A stretch of DNA of 64,000 nt from Terrimonas ferruginea DSM 30193 (GTDB lineage Bacteria; Bacteroidota; Bacteroidia; Chitinophagales; Chitinophagaceae): the NCBI RefSeq assembly GCF_000425585.1, contig NZ_AUDS01000008.1, positions 248,001-312,000 on the forward strand, read 5' to 3'. Position numbers and translations under genes: made by a program. Under the pieces are notes generated by a model, which worked only from the letters and a program-made list of their open reading frames with translations, was not told where the DNA came from and did not search any database. This document shows, piece by piece, positions 1 to 9,532 of this stretch (within the stretch, counting starts at the first letter, position 1; every line of letters starts with the position of its first letter).

Positions 1-790
1 TTTCGAAATACTTCTTGCCATAAGGATTTACATATCCGGAAGGGTTGGCCTTCATCAGACCGATCAGGCGCAGCGTAAACTCTTTTGCAGTAGCTGAAAG
101 GTCTTCATCTTTTAAACTTTCGTCGAGAATTTCAATATTGCTTTTTGAAGATCTGAATTCATCCGGGTATGTCTTAACCGGTGTTGTATAAATAAAAGGC
201 AGGAGATTGCTGAACGCGTAGTCAGTACCTCCGCTATTACCCCTGATATCGATGATCCAGTTCGATGTTTCACTCAACCATGTTTCGTTTGCTGTGATCA
301 GGCTATCAATTATGCCTTTTTGATTCCATTCAAATGAAGGTAGTCGTATCAGCAAAGTAGAGGGGCTCAACTTTGTGATGCTGCTGGTAGTGGACAATAC
401 TTCACCGGTTGAGGGAGAACCGGCGGGCTTACTAAGCAGGGCATTTAGTCTTTTTACAGCGTCAGGATTTTTCTCCCGGTATCGCCAATCCAGTTGAACC
501 CGTAAATGGCGATCCTTAAAATAATTTGTCCAGGTCCGTAATAGCAGATAGCAGGAATCTGTGGTATTTGAGGTCTGTGCTTTCTGGCGTAATCCCTTGG
601 TAAATGCATTGAAATCTTTCCGTGTATCCTTTTTTACTTTATCGGGAAAGCCAGCATAACTCGCTGTCACCCGGCCGACCATCGTATCAAAATTTGCCAG
701 GCAGTCGCAATCCTGTGCTTTTAAATGCTGGCTGCATAATATAAGGATGCAAAAAAGGCTGGCTTTCAGGGCAGTAATCATATGATACAT
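1..790 (-). CDS. S41-family peptidase-like secreted protein (3' end outside window)
   Basis: The reading frame is open from the ATG at 790 (a second in-frame ATG lies at 781) to the window edge, so the C-terminus is missing. The N-terminus has a signal peptide: a short Lys-containing start, a hydrophobic run rich in Leu, Ile and Cys, and a likely cleavage near LKAQD. Further on the segment WIIDIRGNSGG is the characteristic strand-and-loop of the tail-specific protease (S41) fold, which precedes the catalytic Ser in this family; the Ser-Lys part itself has not been identified in the visible portion. Likely role: periplasmic or outer-membrane-associated peptide cleavage. It is transcribed away from the SDR gene at 1127. 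Family assignment is fairly sure; substrate is unknown. Confidence 0.75.
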   Translation of the reverse strand, partial: MYHMITALKASLFCILILCSQHLKAQDCDCLANFDTMVGRVTASYAGFPDKVKKDTRKDFNAFTKGLRQKAQTSNTTDSCYLLLRTWTNYFKDRHLRVQLDWRYREKNPDAVKRLNALLSKPAGSPSTGEVLSTTSSITKLSPSTLLIRLPSFEWNQKGIIDSLITANETWLSETSNWIIDIRGNSGGTDYAFSNLLPFIYTTPVKTYPDEFRSSKSNIEILDESLKDEDLSATAKEFTLRLIGLMKANPSGYVNPYGKKYFE

Positions 791-1126
791 ACGGTTGAGA
801 AGGGTGTTTTGTTACAGGAACGACGGCCAGGCAGCAAAAGAAGGCGCAGGTTCACAGATTTACAACAATGCAGCGCGCGCAACAGGAGGCTTTGTGTTAT
901 GGCAGCGGAAGAATAAGTGCTAATCACTCTGAATGCTATCTGACTTTATTTCCCGAAGCCGGCTAAGGAAAAAGAAATCCGCAGGCCACAAAACCCGTAC
1001 GTTAGCTGTTACTCGTACAGGCCAGTACCCCATTTCATCATTTCTTTTTGCCTACAACAACCTGAACTTTGGCTACAACTGTTTTTTCAATGGTGCGGAA
1101 CTTTGTTCCAACAAAAACACATTAAA
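791..1126. other. Intergenic region between divergent genes
   Basis: No convincing gene. A 65-codon open frame here has no recognisable features and runs into the SDR gene. Two copies of GAACTTTG (about 1062 and 1098) lie some 36 bp apart, and the second sits in the small palindrome GGAACtttGTTCC at 1097-1109. These could be operator or promoter parts for the SDR gene, but they do not match the TAnnTTTG consensus exactly. Confidence 0.4.
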
Positions 1127-2002
1127 ATGAAAATATTTGTGACAGGAGCTTCGGGCTTCATCGGTTCTGCGGTAACCAGGGAGTTGGTCGGTGCAGGACA
1201 CCAGGTAGTTGGTTTAGCCCGCTCAGACGAATCGGCAAAAAAAATCCGCGAGAGCGGAGCAGATGTTTTGATCGGCGACCTTACTGATCTGGACGTGTTA
1301 AAACAAGGCGCGTTAAACGCTGATGGTGTTATACACACAGGTTTTATTCACGACTTTTCCCGGTATGAAAATGCGGCGGCAATAGATAAGACTGCTATTG
1401 ATACTATGGGCGAGGCTTTAATCGGTACAGATAAGCCCATAGTGGTATCGGCCGGTATTTTAGGTTTGCCCCTTCACGATGGATTTGTAACGGAAGAAAG
1501 CGTAGCAAAATATTCCATTCGTTTTTCGGAGGCAGCAGCTTTAGCATTAGCGGAAAAGGGCGTACATGCCTCGGCCGTTCGTTTATCACCATCTGTACAC
1601 GACAAAGGAGATCAGGGGTTTGTGCCGTTTATCATTTCACAGGCTCGTAAACATGGTGTTTCGGCCTATCCCGGAAATGGGACGAATCGCTGGTCTGCCG
1701 TACACCGCTTAGATGCTGCAACATTATTTCGTTTGGCCGCAGAAAAAGCGGCAAAAGGTGCTTTATATAATGCCGTGGGTGATACGGACATTGAAATTAA
1801 AAGAGTGGCCGAATTAATAGGTGAAAATCTCAACCTACCCACAGCATCTTTATCAGAAGAGGAAACCGCCGCACATTTTGAATGGATGAGTCGCTTTATC
1901 GTGTTTGACAATCCGGCAACCAGCATAAAAACACAGGAGCAGCTGGGCTGGCGGCCGAAACACATAGGATTGTTGGAAGACATGCAACAAAACTATTTTT
2001 AG
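1127..2002 (+). CDS. SDR-family NAD(P)-dependent epimerase/dehydratase-like oxidoreductase
   Basis: A 291-residue extended/atypical short-chain dehydrogenase. The N-terminal MKIFVTGASGFIGSAV is a Rossmann-fold glycine-rich loop (GxxGxxG) and is followed by VVGLARSDES and the acidic ADVLIGDLTD strand typical of NAD(P)-binding epimerase-like proteins. I chose the ATG at 1127, immediately ahead of the Rossmann strand; an upstream ATG at 1103 would add eight residues that do not belong to the fold. The usual YxxxK catalytic pair is not obvious, which fits the atypical SDR subgroup found beside AraC regulators. It is followed 133 bp later by an AraC-type regulator on the same strand that probably controls it. 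Substrate unknown. Confidence 0.85.
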   Translation: MKIFVTGASGFIGSAVTRELVGAGHQVVGLARSDESAKKIRESGADVLIGDLTDLDVLKQGALNADGVIHTGFIHDFSRYENAAAIDKTAIDTMGEALIGTDKPIVVSAGILGLPLHDGFVTEESVAKYSIRFSEAAALALAEKGVHASAVRLSPSVHDKGDQGFVPFIISQARKHGVSAYPGNGTNRWSAVHRLDAATLFRLAAEKAAKGALYNAVGDTDIEIKRVAELIGENLNLPTASLSEEETAAHFEWMSRFIVFDNPATSIKTQEQLGWRPKHIGLLEDMQQNYF

Positions 2003-2135
2003 CGTAAACGCATTGCATAAAATATATTTACATAACAGGAATTTGCAGCGGATGGCCTGATAATTAAACATTAGATGGTATCGCTAAGAACCTGTATACG
2101 TGAATGAGCAAATTCGACTACTATAAAGTGGTTAT

Positions 2136-3062
2136 ATGGAGCCAAATCGAACGGTACGAATAAAAACCATCAGCGAATTTCACCAATTGAGAGGGTTACC
2201 CAAGCCTGATCATCCGCTGATCAGCATTGTAGACTATGCTTCCATAAAACGCCCTCCAGACACCAACGAAGTAAACTGGATCTTTGACTTCTACCAGGTT
2301 TCGGTTAAACGGGGCATTGAAGGAATAATGAAGTATGGGCAACAGGAGTATGCTTTTGATTTTAATGAAGGAGTTATGTTTTTCATTGCGCCTAACCAGG
2401 TTTTTAAAATCCAGTTAGGCAATCATACTACCAAAGAACGTTCCGGGTGGATGTTGCTTATCCACCCGGATTTCTTTTGGAATACCTCATTGGCCAGGAA
2501 CATTAAGCGATACGAGTTTTTTGATTACTCGGTAAATGAAGCATTGTTTCTGTCAAATAAGGAAGAAAAAACATTGAATGGGATTATTGACAACATCCGG
2601 CAGGAGTATCATTCCAATATTGATCAATTTAGTAAGCAGATCATTGTCTCACATATTGAAGCCTTACTCAATTATTCTGAAAGGTTCTATCACCGTCAAT
2701 TTATTGTAAGAGAAAAAGCCAATCACCAGATTTTGGAAAGACTGGAGGATTTGCTTGCCCGCTATTTTGACAATGAAGAACTGATTTCAAAAGGTGTGCC
2801 TACGGTACAATATATTGCAGAAACCTTAAACGTATCGCCCAAGTATCTAAGTGGTCTATTGAAAGTGCTTACCGGGCAAAGCACACAGCAACATATACAT
2901 GAAAAGCTGATAGAAAAAGCCAAAGAAAAATTATCTACCACTCATTTATCGGTCAGCGAAATTGCTTACGAATTGGGCTTTGAGCACTCGCAATCATTTA
3001 GTAAGCTATTCAAGACGAAAACCAAATTGTCCCCTTTGGAGTTCAGGCAATCGTTTAATTGA
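2136..3062 (+). CDS. AraC-family transcriptional regulator
   Basis: A 308-residue protein with an N-terminal ligand-sensing half of the cupin-like AraC type and a C-terminal double helix-turn-helix. The first HTH is visible as TVQYIAETLNVSPKYLSGLL and the second as HLSVSEIAYELGFEHSQSF, ending with the conserved KTKTKLSPLEFRQS. This is the arrangement of Bacteroidota AraC regulators that control a neighbouring oxidoreductase gene. The upstream SDR gene at 1127 is the obvious candidate target; that link is inferred from adjacency. The ligand is unknown. Confidence 0.9.
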   Translation: MEPNRTVRIKTISEFHQLRGLPKPDHPLISIVDYASIKRPPDTNEVNWIFDFYQVSVKRGIEGIMKYGQQEYAFDFNEGVMFFIAPNQVFKIQLGNHTTKERSGWMLLIHPDFFWNTSLARNIKRYEFFDYSVNEALFLSNKEEKTLNGIIDNIRQEYHSNIDQFSKQIIVSHIEALLNYSERFYHRQFIVREKANHQILERLEDLLARYFDNEELISKGVPTVQYIAETLNVSPKYLSGLLKVLTGQSTQQHIHEKLIEKAKEKLSTTHLSVSEIAYELGFEHSQSFSKLFKTKTKLSPLEFRQSFN

Positions 3063-3070
3063 TGTGTAAG

Positions 3071-3154
3071 TATCCCTAATTTCGTTACGATTTATTTTTA
3101 ATATATCCCTAATTTTAATACAATTATATTAAAATAATACCCTAACTTTGTTAC
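3071..3154 (+). promoter_or_regulatory. Triple phased operator overlapping a Bacteroidota promoter
   Basis: Three 18-bp imperfect copies of TATCCCTAATTTCGTTAC lie at 3071-3088, 3104-3121 and 3137-3154, each beginning exactly 33 bp after the last, about three turns of the helix. The third copy ends on the base before the ATG of the ATPase gene and contains TAACTTTG (3143-3150), a perfect TAnnTTTG -7 box. Transcription would then start at or within a few bases of the ATG, giving a leaderless mRNA. Repeats and spacing are seen directly; protein binding is inferred. Confidence 0.75.
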
Positions 3155-4540
3155 ATGTTTCGGAGGGATATTTTGGAGGAGTTGCAAAAATGGCGTCATC
3201 GGGATGCCCGAAAACCTTTAGTTATCCGGGGCGCCAGACAGGTTGGAAAAACAACGGTGGTGCGCCAGTTTGCTGCTGAATTTGAGCAATATCTTTATCT
3301 CAATTTAGAGCTTCCCGAAGACAGGAAACCCTTTGCGGAATTCAGCAATTTTGATACCCTCCTGCAGTCCTTATTTTTCCTCAAAAACCTTTCGTTTGCA
3401 AAAAGAAAGGAGACGCTCATTTTTATAGATGAAATCCAGGAAGTTCCTGAAGCCTTACAGCAGCTTCGTTATTTCTATGAGGAGGAGCCGGACATCCCGG
3501 TTGTTGCGGCCGGATCAATGCTGGAAAGTCTGTTCAATACAGAGATTAGTTTTCCGGTTGGAAGGGTAGAATACCTGGTAATACACCCAGTTTCTTTTCC
3601 TGAATTTTTAGGGGCCGTTGACGAAACAGCAGCACTTGAACAACTAAAGAACATTCCGTTGGCGGACTTTGCACATGATAAACTAATGCAGCTATTTCGC
3701 ACTTACTGCGTGATTGGCGGGATGCCTGAGATAATCGAACAGTATGCGAGGGATAAGGATCTGACTGCTTTAACTACTACCTATGAGTCACTCCTGGTTT
3801 CTTATATGGACGATGTAGAAAAATATGCGGCAAACAACGCACAGGCGAATTATATCCGACATGCCATTCGTTCTTGTTTTGCCGAAGCAGGGAAACGAAT
3901 AAAGTTTCAGGGGTTTGGCAACTCAACTTATAAGTCAAGGGAAATGGGCGAGGCATTGCGCACATTGGAAAAGGCCTTGCTAATTCACCTGATCTATCCA
4001 CAAACCAGTCCTGTACTTCCGCTTCAACCTGATTATGAAAGATCGCCACGGCTGCAGTATTTAGATACAGGGATGCTGAATTATTTTGTCGGCATACAGA
4101 AGGAAATAATAGGAACAGCAGATCTTAATTCAGTATATGGCGGTACAATGATAGAGCACATTGTCGGACAGGAATTACTGGCAAGACAATATAGTGCCTT
4201 ACATGGTCTTAATTTTTGGGTAAGAGAGAAAAACACGGCCGTAGCAGAGATAGATTATTTATATCAGTATGACGGGAAGTTGATACCTCTTGAGGTAAAA
4301 TCAGGAGCCAACGGCCGATTACGTTCTTTACATCTGTTTATGGACATGGCTCCGCATAATATGGCCATACGATTCTATGCAGGTAAGCTAAGTATTTCTG
4401 TTCTCACAACATCTGGACAAAAGACATTTTATTTATTGAACCTTCCTTATTTCCTGGTGTCACAAATTGAAAACTACCTGCCCTGGTTTGAGGAGGAGAT
4501 AAAGAAGATGGCAATGGGTGAACGTAAAAACGAAGCATGA
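3155..4540 (+). CDS. AAA+ ATPase with C-terminal DUF4143-type nuclease-like domain
   Basis: 461 residues. Walker A is RGARQVGKTTVV near residue 25 and Walker B is LIFIDEIQE near residue 90; the C-terminal third has AEIDYLYQYDGKLIPLEVKS, a D...ExK arrangement of the PD-(D/E)XK nuclease fold seen in DUF4143 proteins. Members of this large family are abundant, often in several copies, in Bacteroidota; their cellular role is not established, with suggestions including DNA transactions and mobile-element or toxin-antitoxin-like behaviour. The start is fixed by the leaderless-type promoter that ends four bases upstream. No partner gene follows. It stands between the AraC gene and an IS remnant, in a stretch that looks like accessory DNA. 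Confidence 0.85.
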   Translation: MFRRDILEELQKWRHRDARKPLVIRGARQVGKTTVVRQFAAEFEQYLYLNLELPEDRKPFAEFSNFDTLLQSLFFLKNLSFAKRKETLIFIDEIQEVPEALQQLRYFYEEEPDIPVVAAGSMLESLFNTEISFPVGRVEYLVIHPVSFPEFLGAVDETAALEQLKNIPLADFAHDKLMQLFRTYCVIGGMPEIIEQYARDKDLTALTTTYESLLVSYMDDVEKYAANNAQANYIRHAIRSCFAEAGKRIKFQGFGNSTYKSREMGEALRTLEKALLIHLIYPQTSPVLPLQPDYERSPRLQYLDTGMLNYFVGIQKEIIGTADLNSVYGGTMIEHIVGQELLARQYSALHGLNFWVREKNTAVAEIDYLYQYDGKLIPLEVKSGANGRLRSLHLFMDMAPHNMAIRFYAGKLSISVLTTSGQKTFYLLNLPYFLVSQIENYLPWFEEEIKKMAMGERKNEA

Positions 4541-4691
4541 TAAATTTGTATTGTTTAACTGTTTATGTCGATCCCGGTAGTTTTTTACAAGTTTTGTTCA
4601 AAGGACAATAAAAAAGCGGCCACATAAACTATCACTACTTCTTCCTATGCTTCCCTGCTGTCTCGGAAATTCTTCCAAAACGTCGGTATGA

Positions 4692-5202
4692 TCCAGCGAC
4701 CTTACTCTGGTAAACAGCAGAAGGTTCAGACTGCAGAATATCATCGATGATTATAACCGTGAGTCGCTGGCTATCGAAATCGATACTTCGCTGCCAGCAC
4801 TCAGAGTGATCCGAACACTTGAACAGTTAATAGAACGAAGAACAAAACCAGCGCGAATACGTGTAGACGATGGTCCCGAATTTATCAGTGACAGATTGCA
4901 ACAATGGTGCGATAACAAACAAATCAGGCTACAGTTCATACAACCAGGCAAACCTATGCAGAACGGATTTGTAGAACGCAACAATGGTTGTTTAAGGAAA
5001 GAATTACTGATGCTTATTTGTTTTACAGCCTAAGGAAAGTACGGCAAATGGCTGAGGAGAGGCAGCACGATTACAACTACGAAAGACCTCACGAATCGCT
5101 GGGAAATGTACCGCCGGTTGAATTTATTAATCCAACCTTTTTTGAATACTAAAAAACTGAAAACTCTAATTACGAATGGCCCGAATATAGGGGGAGCTTA
5201 CA
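4692..5202 (+). mobile_element. IS3-family insertion sequence, 3' remnant with broken transposase
   Basis: From about 4692 a frame reads into IIDDYNRESLAIEID and on through RVDDGPEFISDRLQQWC and GKPMQNGFVERNNG, the C-terminal half of an IS3-type OrfB integrase with its second Asp and final Glu. The first catalytic Asp region and all of OrfA are missing. At about 5009 one base has been lost: the protein changes frame and continues as DAYLFYSLRKVRQMAEERQH to a stop at 5150-5152. GGGGAGCTTACA, ending at 5202 in CA, looks like the right terminal inverted repeat; no matching left end (TGTAAGCTCCCC) is present, so the left part was deleted. Inactive. Confidence 0.85.
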
Positions 5203-5440
5203 GAGCTATTTAATAAACAATTTTAGTGGGACGATAGATATTTATATACTTTACTTAACTGTCCGTTTTTGATCCTATTATTCGTTGGCGTAAAATTGTT
5301 AAATTGACTTTGCAGAACCGGTTGTGCTTGCGTTTGATTTGCCGCGAAAGATATTATGTGACTTTAAATGAATTCCCTTTTCAAATTCAGAAAATCTTAA
5401 GTTGCGCTGCTTTGCTGATTTACAGACTTTAAGTGAAATC
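5203..5440. other. Intergenic, no gene seen
   Basis: AT-rich sequence between the IS right end and the 3' end of the gene at 5441. I see no coding frame, RNA gene or clear hairpin. Confidence 0.4.
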
Positions 5441-5950
5441 TTAGAGTAATCGTCCGTCTACCTTATCAAGTATGAAATCTCGCCATCCTCCAGGAGGATC
5501 CCATTCACCAGTGCCGAAAATTTTCCCATTATCAAAATTTTTAATCAAAACACCATCAACTCCAAGATCAGTGTTTATCCATAAGATTGAACCTTTCTTA
5601 GTTACACAATATATGCTTCCAGCACTTGAAATGTAGAAGGAATCAGAATCAAAGTACAAGTGGGAAAAATACCCATCCATTTTTATTGCCGCCAAATTTA
5701 AGTCCTGCTTCAAGTCGTAGAGATAGAAATACTCTTCATAGCCAACAGCCAAATATTCTTCCAGAATCGAAGCCTGCCTGAAGGGACTGCAATGATATTC
5801 GAACCTGATTTCGAAGACATTTAGTATGGAATTCCCCTCACGACAAATCAGGTAGGAGATATTGGGAAGTAATTGGATGTTACCGCCGGAAATCAATTTG
5901 ACTGATCCTCTAAACCCACTTGGTACTATTGGGGAAAATTCAAAATCCAT
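5441..5950 (-). CDS. Unrecognised 169-residue protein
   Basis: I do not recognise this protein. It has no signal peptide or membrane segment. It is rich in aromatic and acidic residues with alternating strands (YLAVGYEEYFYLYDL, SFYISSAGSIYCVTKKGSIL) and a C-terminal GEWDPPGGWRDFIL. That pattern suggests a small beta-propeller-like or immunity-protein-like fold; this is only an impression. The start is an ATG at 5950. It stands alone between an IS remnant and tRNA-Asn, in probable accessory DNA. It could be an orphan immunity protein, but no toxin gene is next to it. Confidence 0.6.
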   Translation of the reverse strand: MDFEFSPIVPSGFRGSVKLISGGNIQLLPNISYLICREGNSILNVFEIRFEYHCSPFRQASILEEYLAVGYEEYFYLYDLKQDLNLAAIKMDGYFSHLYFDSDSFYISSAGSIYCVTKKGSILWINTDLGVDGVLIKNFDNGKIFGTGEWDPPGGWRDFILDKVDGRLL

Positions 5951-6092
5951 TTTGTTAATCTTATTAATTACTTCTATACAGCTAAATTACGCCAATCTAT
6001 TTCTAGTCGCTTTGGTGGTTTAACACGTAAGTGCATTGTGAGATTTGCAATTGAAAAGGTTAGTTAGTATTAAGAATAGTAGATAATAGGCA

Positions 6093-6128
6093 AATAAAAA
6101 AGGGGCAAACAGAATTGCTTGCCCCTTT
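6093..6128 (-). terminator. Intrinsic terminator after tRNA-Asn
   Basis: A 9-bp stem, AAAGGGGCA with TGCCCCTTT (6100-6108 and 6120-6128), loop of 11 nt. On the minus strand it is followed by a T-rich run, TTTTTTATTTG. It lies five bases past the tRNA 3' end. Confidence 0.85.
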
Positions 6129-6132
6129 CTTG

Positions 6133-6206
6133 CTCCCCCTGCCCGACTTGAACGGGCGACCCTCTGATTAACAGTCAGATGCTCTAACCAACTGAGCTAA
6201 GGAGGA
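6133..6206 (-). tRNA. tRNA-Asn (GTT)
   Basis: A 74-nt cloverleaf on the minus strand. The acceptor stem TCCTCCT pairs with AGGGGGA (one G-U), the D-arm reads TAGCTCAGTTGGTTAGAGCA, the anticodon arm CTGACTGTTAATCAG carries GTT, and the T-arm contains GTTCAAGTC. The discriminator base is G and CCA is not encoded. It is followed by a terminator. The region beyond its 3' end carries accessory genes, the usual side for integration at a tRNA. Confidence 0.97.
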
Positions 6207-6295
6207 ATTTTTCCCCTTTCGGGGCAGCAAAAATAGGGATTTTCAAACATTTAGCACAGCGAAACGCATTTTTTTTAAGACTTTTTCCACCATTC

Positions 6296-9200
6296 CTATT
6301 TAAAATTCCGCGCCTCCGGTATCCGCAGATCCGGACCGCCCCTCTCCGCTTTCAACCGCCGCACATCCTTCCGGTAGTCCGGCAGCTCGCCATCCTTCTC
6401 GTCCGCACGGCTCAGGGTCAGCACCGGCAAGTCCTCCCGCCCGCCACCGACCAGACCGGCCATCAACCTGGTAATATTATGACACCGCTCCGCTATGATG
6501 TGCACCACCTCACCCTCCCTTTGCAAACGCCCCTCGATCATCAGCAATTTCGCCTGCAGAATTTCCTTCCGGTCCCGTTCAAACAGGTTGGCAAAGACTA
6601 CCGCATTTACTACCCCCGTTTCATCTTCCAGCGTCACAAAACAGACCCCGCTGGCCGTACCCGGCCGCTGACGTACCAATACCAGTCCCGCCACTTTCAC
6701 TTTTTCCTTGTCCTTCACCTGCTCCAGATCAGCCGCCGACCGGATCCGTAACAGTTCCAGTTTTTCCCGCACAAAACTCACCGGATGCGCCTTGATCGAT
6801 AATCCCATGCTCCCGTAGTCCCGCACCACCTGCTCCGATTCACTGATCTGCGGCAGCGGGATTGCAGGCTCCTGCTCCGTTTCCGATGCCTGGCCGGCAA
6901 ATAGTTTTTCCGGGTGATCCGTTAACGCAGCCACCTGCCACATCGCGGCCCGCCGGTCCATGCCCATCGACCGGAAAGCATCGGCTTCGGCCAACCGCTC
7001 CAACGCATTCACCGGCACACCCGCATCACATAATGCCCCTACCGTACGATATCCCTCTCCGCGCCGCGTTGTAAGCATTTCCATATCATCTTCCCGCAAT
7101 CCTTTTACCTGCCGGAAACCTAACCGCAATACCTTATAGGCACCCGCCTGCTCTTCGAGTGTGTTGTTCCAGTACGAGTGGTTCACATCCACTTCCTTCA
7201 CCGTTACGCCATGTTTTCTTGCATCGATCACCAGTTGCGCCGGCTGATAAAATCCCATGGGCATACTGTTGAGGATGGCCGCCGCAAATACATCGGGGTA
7301 GTAACATTTGATCCAGGAAGAAATGTATACCAGCAGCGCAAAACTCACAGCATGACTTTCCGGAAATCCATAACTTCCAAATCCTTCCAGTTGCCGGAAT
7401 ACACGTTTAGCATAGTCTTCTTTATAGCCATTTTTTATCATGCCGCCGATCAGCTTCTGCTCAAACGCACTCACTTTACCATGCGCTTTGAACGTAGCCA
7501 TACTTCTGCGCAGTTCATCGGCCTCAGCCGGCGTAAACCCTGCGGCCACAATAGCAATCTTCATCGCCTGCTCCTGGAACAACGGCACACCCAATGTCTT
7601 GTTCAATATGGCTTCTAACTCTTTCGACGGATACGAAACGTCTTCCAGCCCATCGCGTCTCCTTAGATACGGATGCACCATGTCTCCCTGTATTGGCCCC
7701 GGTCTTACAATGGCCACTTCTATTACCAGGTCATAAAATTCTTTTGGTCTTAACCGCGGCAACATCGATTGTTGTGCGCGGCTTTCAATCTGGAACACCC
7801 CGATCGTATCGGCGTGGCTGATCATTTCATATACTTTCGGATCATCCTGCGGAATACTTGCCAGCGTATGATCGATTCCATAATGCTGTTTCAGCAGGTC
7901 GAATGTTTTCCGGATACAGGTGAGCATGCCCAGTGCCAACACATCCACTTTCATAAAGCCTAAAGCATCGATGTCATCTTTGTTCCATTCTATATTGATG
8001 CGGTTTTCCATGCGCGCATTTAGTAATGGACACAATTCCGTAAGCTTTCCCTGCGTGATTACAAATCCTCCGGTATGTTGCCCCAGTTGCCTCGGAAAAC
8101 CCATCATCTGACGTGTCAGTTGCAGTACTTTTTTCAGATGCTGATCTTTCGAGCTTAATCCTGTTGCTTTCAGGCGCTCTTCGTCGTACCATTCATCCGA
8201 ATAGGGTTTCACCAGCCCAGAAAGTTTTGCCAGCAGATCAGGCGATAGTCCCATGGCTTTCCCCACATCACGCAGTGCCCCCTTCTGATGTTGCTGGGTG
8301 ACGGTAGCCACAATTGCTGCGCGGTCGCGGCCATATTTATCATATACATATTGGATCATTTCTTCGCGGCGTTCGTGCTCAAAGTCTACGTCGATGTCCG
8401 GCGGTTCATTACGCGCAGAAGAAATAAACCGTTCAAACAACAGATCGAATTTTGTCGGGTCTACAGAGGTAATGCCGAGACAGTAACAGATCGTTGAGTT
8501 GGCGGCGGAACCGCGTCCCTGGCAGAGTATACCGCGGCTGCGTGCTTCACGCACGATATCGGCCACCGTAAGAAAATAGGGCGCATAGTTCATCTCCCGC
8601 ACAAACGTCATTTCATGCTGTATGTTTTTTACGATCTTACCCGGTACTTTTGCTCCGAATAAACGTCTCGCTCCTTCCCAGGTCAATTGTATCAAACGCT
8701 CCAATGCCGGCTGGCCATCAGTGATCTCTGCCGGATATTCGTATTTTAATTCATTCAATGAAAACGTACAGGCTTCCGCTATTTCATTCGCGCGTTCGAT
8801 CGCATCCGGGTATTGCCGGTACAAGCGCTGCATTTCCTCCACCGGTTTCAGGTATCGTTCTGCATTGGCATGCAGCCGGAAGCCTGCATCGTAGATCGTA
8901 CATTTCTCGCGAACACAGGTGAGAATATCCTGCAATTCTCTTCTTTCCGATTCGTGATAGTGCACATCATTCACCGCTACCAGTGGCAGATCGTATTGCT
9001 GCGACAATTGCCATAGCCGGTGCATTTTCTTCAGGTCATCTCCCTGGTAATATCTTGCCGCCGCGAGATATAGTTGCCTGCCCAATATTGATCGATATTC
9101 TTCTAGTGCAGCAACGAAAGAGGTGTCATAGTTGAACGTGTGATCGAGTTGGTCAGGAGGAACGACTATCAGTTTCATGCCTTCCGCATGTTCATACACA

Positions 9201-9532
9201 TCTTTTTTATACAATTCGCATTGTCCTTTTTCTGTACGCAGATTGCCTTTGCTCAGCAAGACACAGAGTCTTGCATAGGCATATTTGTCTGTAGGATAGG
9301 CAAGTAAAGAAGGACCGTCACGCAAGTCCAGTCTTGCAGCGGGAATAAATTTTATGCCTTTCTTTTTTGCTTCCACATGCGCGCGTACAATGCCCGCCAG
9401 CGTATTGCGGTCTGTGATGGCAATAGCTGTATATCCAAGCGCCGCGGCCTGCGCGATCATTTCTTCGGGGTGCGATGCTCCGCGGAGAAAGGAGAAGTTA
9501 GACGTTGTTTGTAGTTCGCTGTAGCAATTCAA
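6296..9532 (-). CDS. dnaE2: Error-prone DNA polymerase III alpha subunit (DnaE2/ImuC)
   Basis: 1078 residues, the usual DnaE2 length. The N-terminus (ELQTTSNFSFLRGASHPEEM) starts the PHP domain. The polymerase core has GILCQGRGSAANS, the catalytic PDIDVDFEHERR near residue 390 and VRPGPIQGDM near residue 600, followed by helix-hairpin-helix and a C-terminal OB domain. It lacks the C-terminal tau-binding extension of replicative DnaE. It acts with ImuA and ImuB in translesion synthesis and damage-induced mutagenesis; imuB lies just upstream on the same strand. The only usable start is TTG at 9532: the frame upstream holds no ATG before a stop at 9548-9550, and that upstream sequence is a dispersed repeat that abuts the gene. 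Confidence 0.95.
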   Translation of the reverse strand: MNCYSELQTTSNFSFLRGASHPEEMIAQAAALGYTAIAITDRNTLAGIVRAHVEAKKKGIKFIPAARLDLRDGPSLLAYPTDKYAYARLCVLLSKGNLRTEKGQCELYKKDVYEHAEGMKLIVVPPDQLDHTFNYDTSFVAALEEYRSILGRQLYLAAARYYQGDDLKKMHRLWQLSQQYDLPLVAVNDVHYHESERRELQDILTCVREKCTIYDAGFRLHANAERYLKPVEEMQRLYRQYPDAIERANEIAEACTFSLNELKYEYPAEITDGQPALERLIQLTWEGARRLFGAKVPGKIVKNIQHEMTFVREMNYAPYFLTVADIVREARSRGILCQGRGSAANSTICYCLGITSVDPTKFDLLFERFISSARNEPPDIDVDFEHERREEMIQYVYDKYGRDRAAIVATVTQQHQKGALRDVGKAMGLSPDLLAKLSGLVKPYSDEWYDEERLKATGLSSKDQHLKKVLQLTRQMMGFPRQLGQHTGGFVITQGKLTELCPLLNARMENRINIEWNKDDIDALGFMKVDVLALGMLTCIRKTFDLLKQHYGIDHTLASIPQDDPKVYEMISHADTIGVFQIESRAQQSMLPRLRPKEFYDLVIEVAIVRPGPIQGDMVHPYLRRRDGLEDVSYPSKELEAILNKTLGVPLFQEQAMKIAIVAAGFTPAEADELRRSMATFKAHGKVSAFEQKLIGGMIKNGYKEDYAKRVFRQLEGFGSYGFPESHAVSFALLVYISSWIKCYYPDVFAAAILNSMPMGFYQPAQLVIDARKHGVTVKEVDVNHSYWNNTLEEQAGAYKVLRLGFRQVKGLREDDMEMLTTRRGEGYRTVGALCDAGVPVNALERLAEADAFRSMGMDRRAAMWQVAALTDHPEKLFAGQASETEQEPAIPLPQISESEQVVRDYGSMGLSIKAHPVSFVREKLELLRIRSAADLEQVKDKEKVKVAGLVLVRQRPGTASGVCFVTLEDETGVVNAVVFANLFERDRKEILQAKLLMIEGRLQREGEVVHIIAERCHNITRLMAGLVGGGREDLPVLTLSRADEKDGELPDYRKDVRRLKAERGGPDLRIPEARNFK

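Noticed and set aside
933-1130. 65-codon frame upstream of the SDR gene
   Set aside because: Composition unlike a protein and it runs into the SDR start; no homology sensed.
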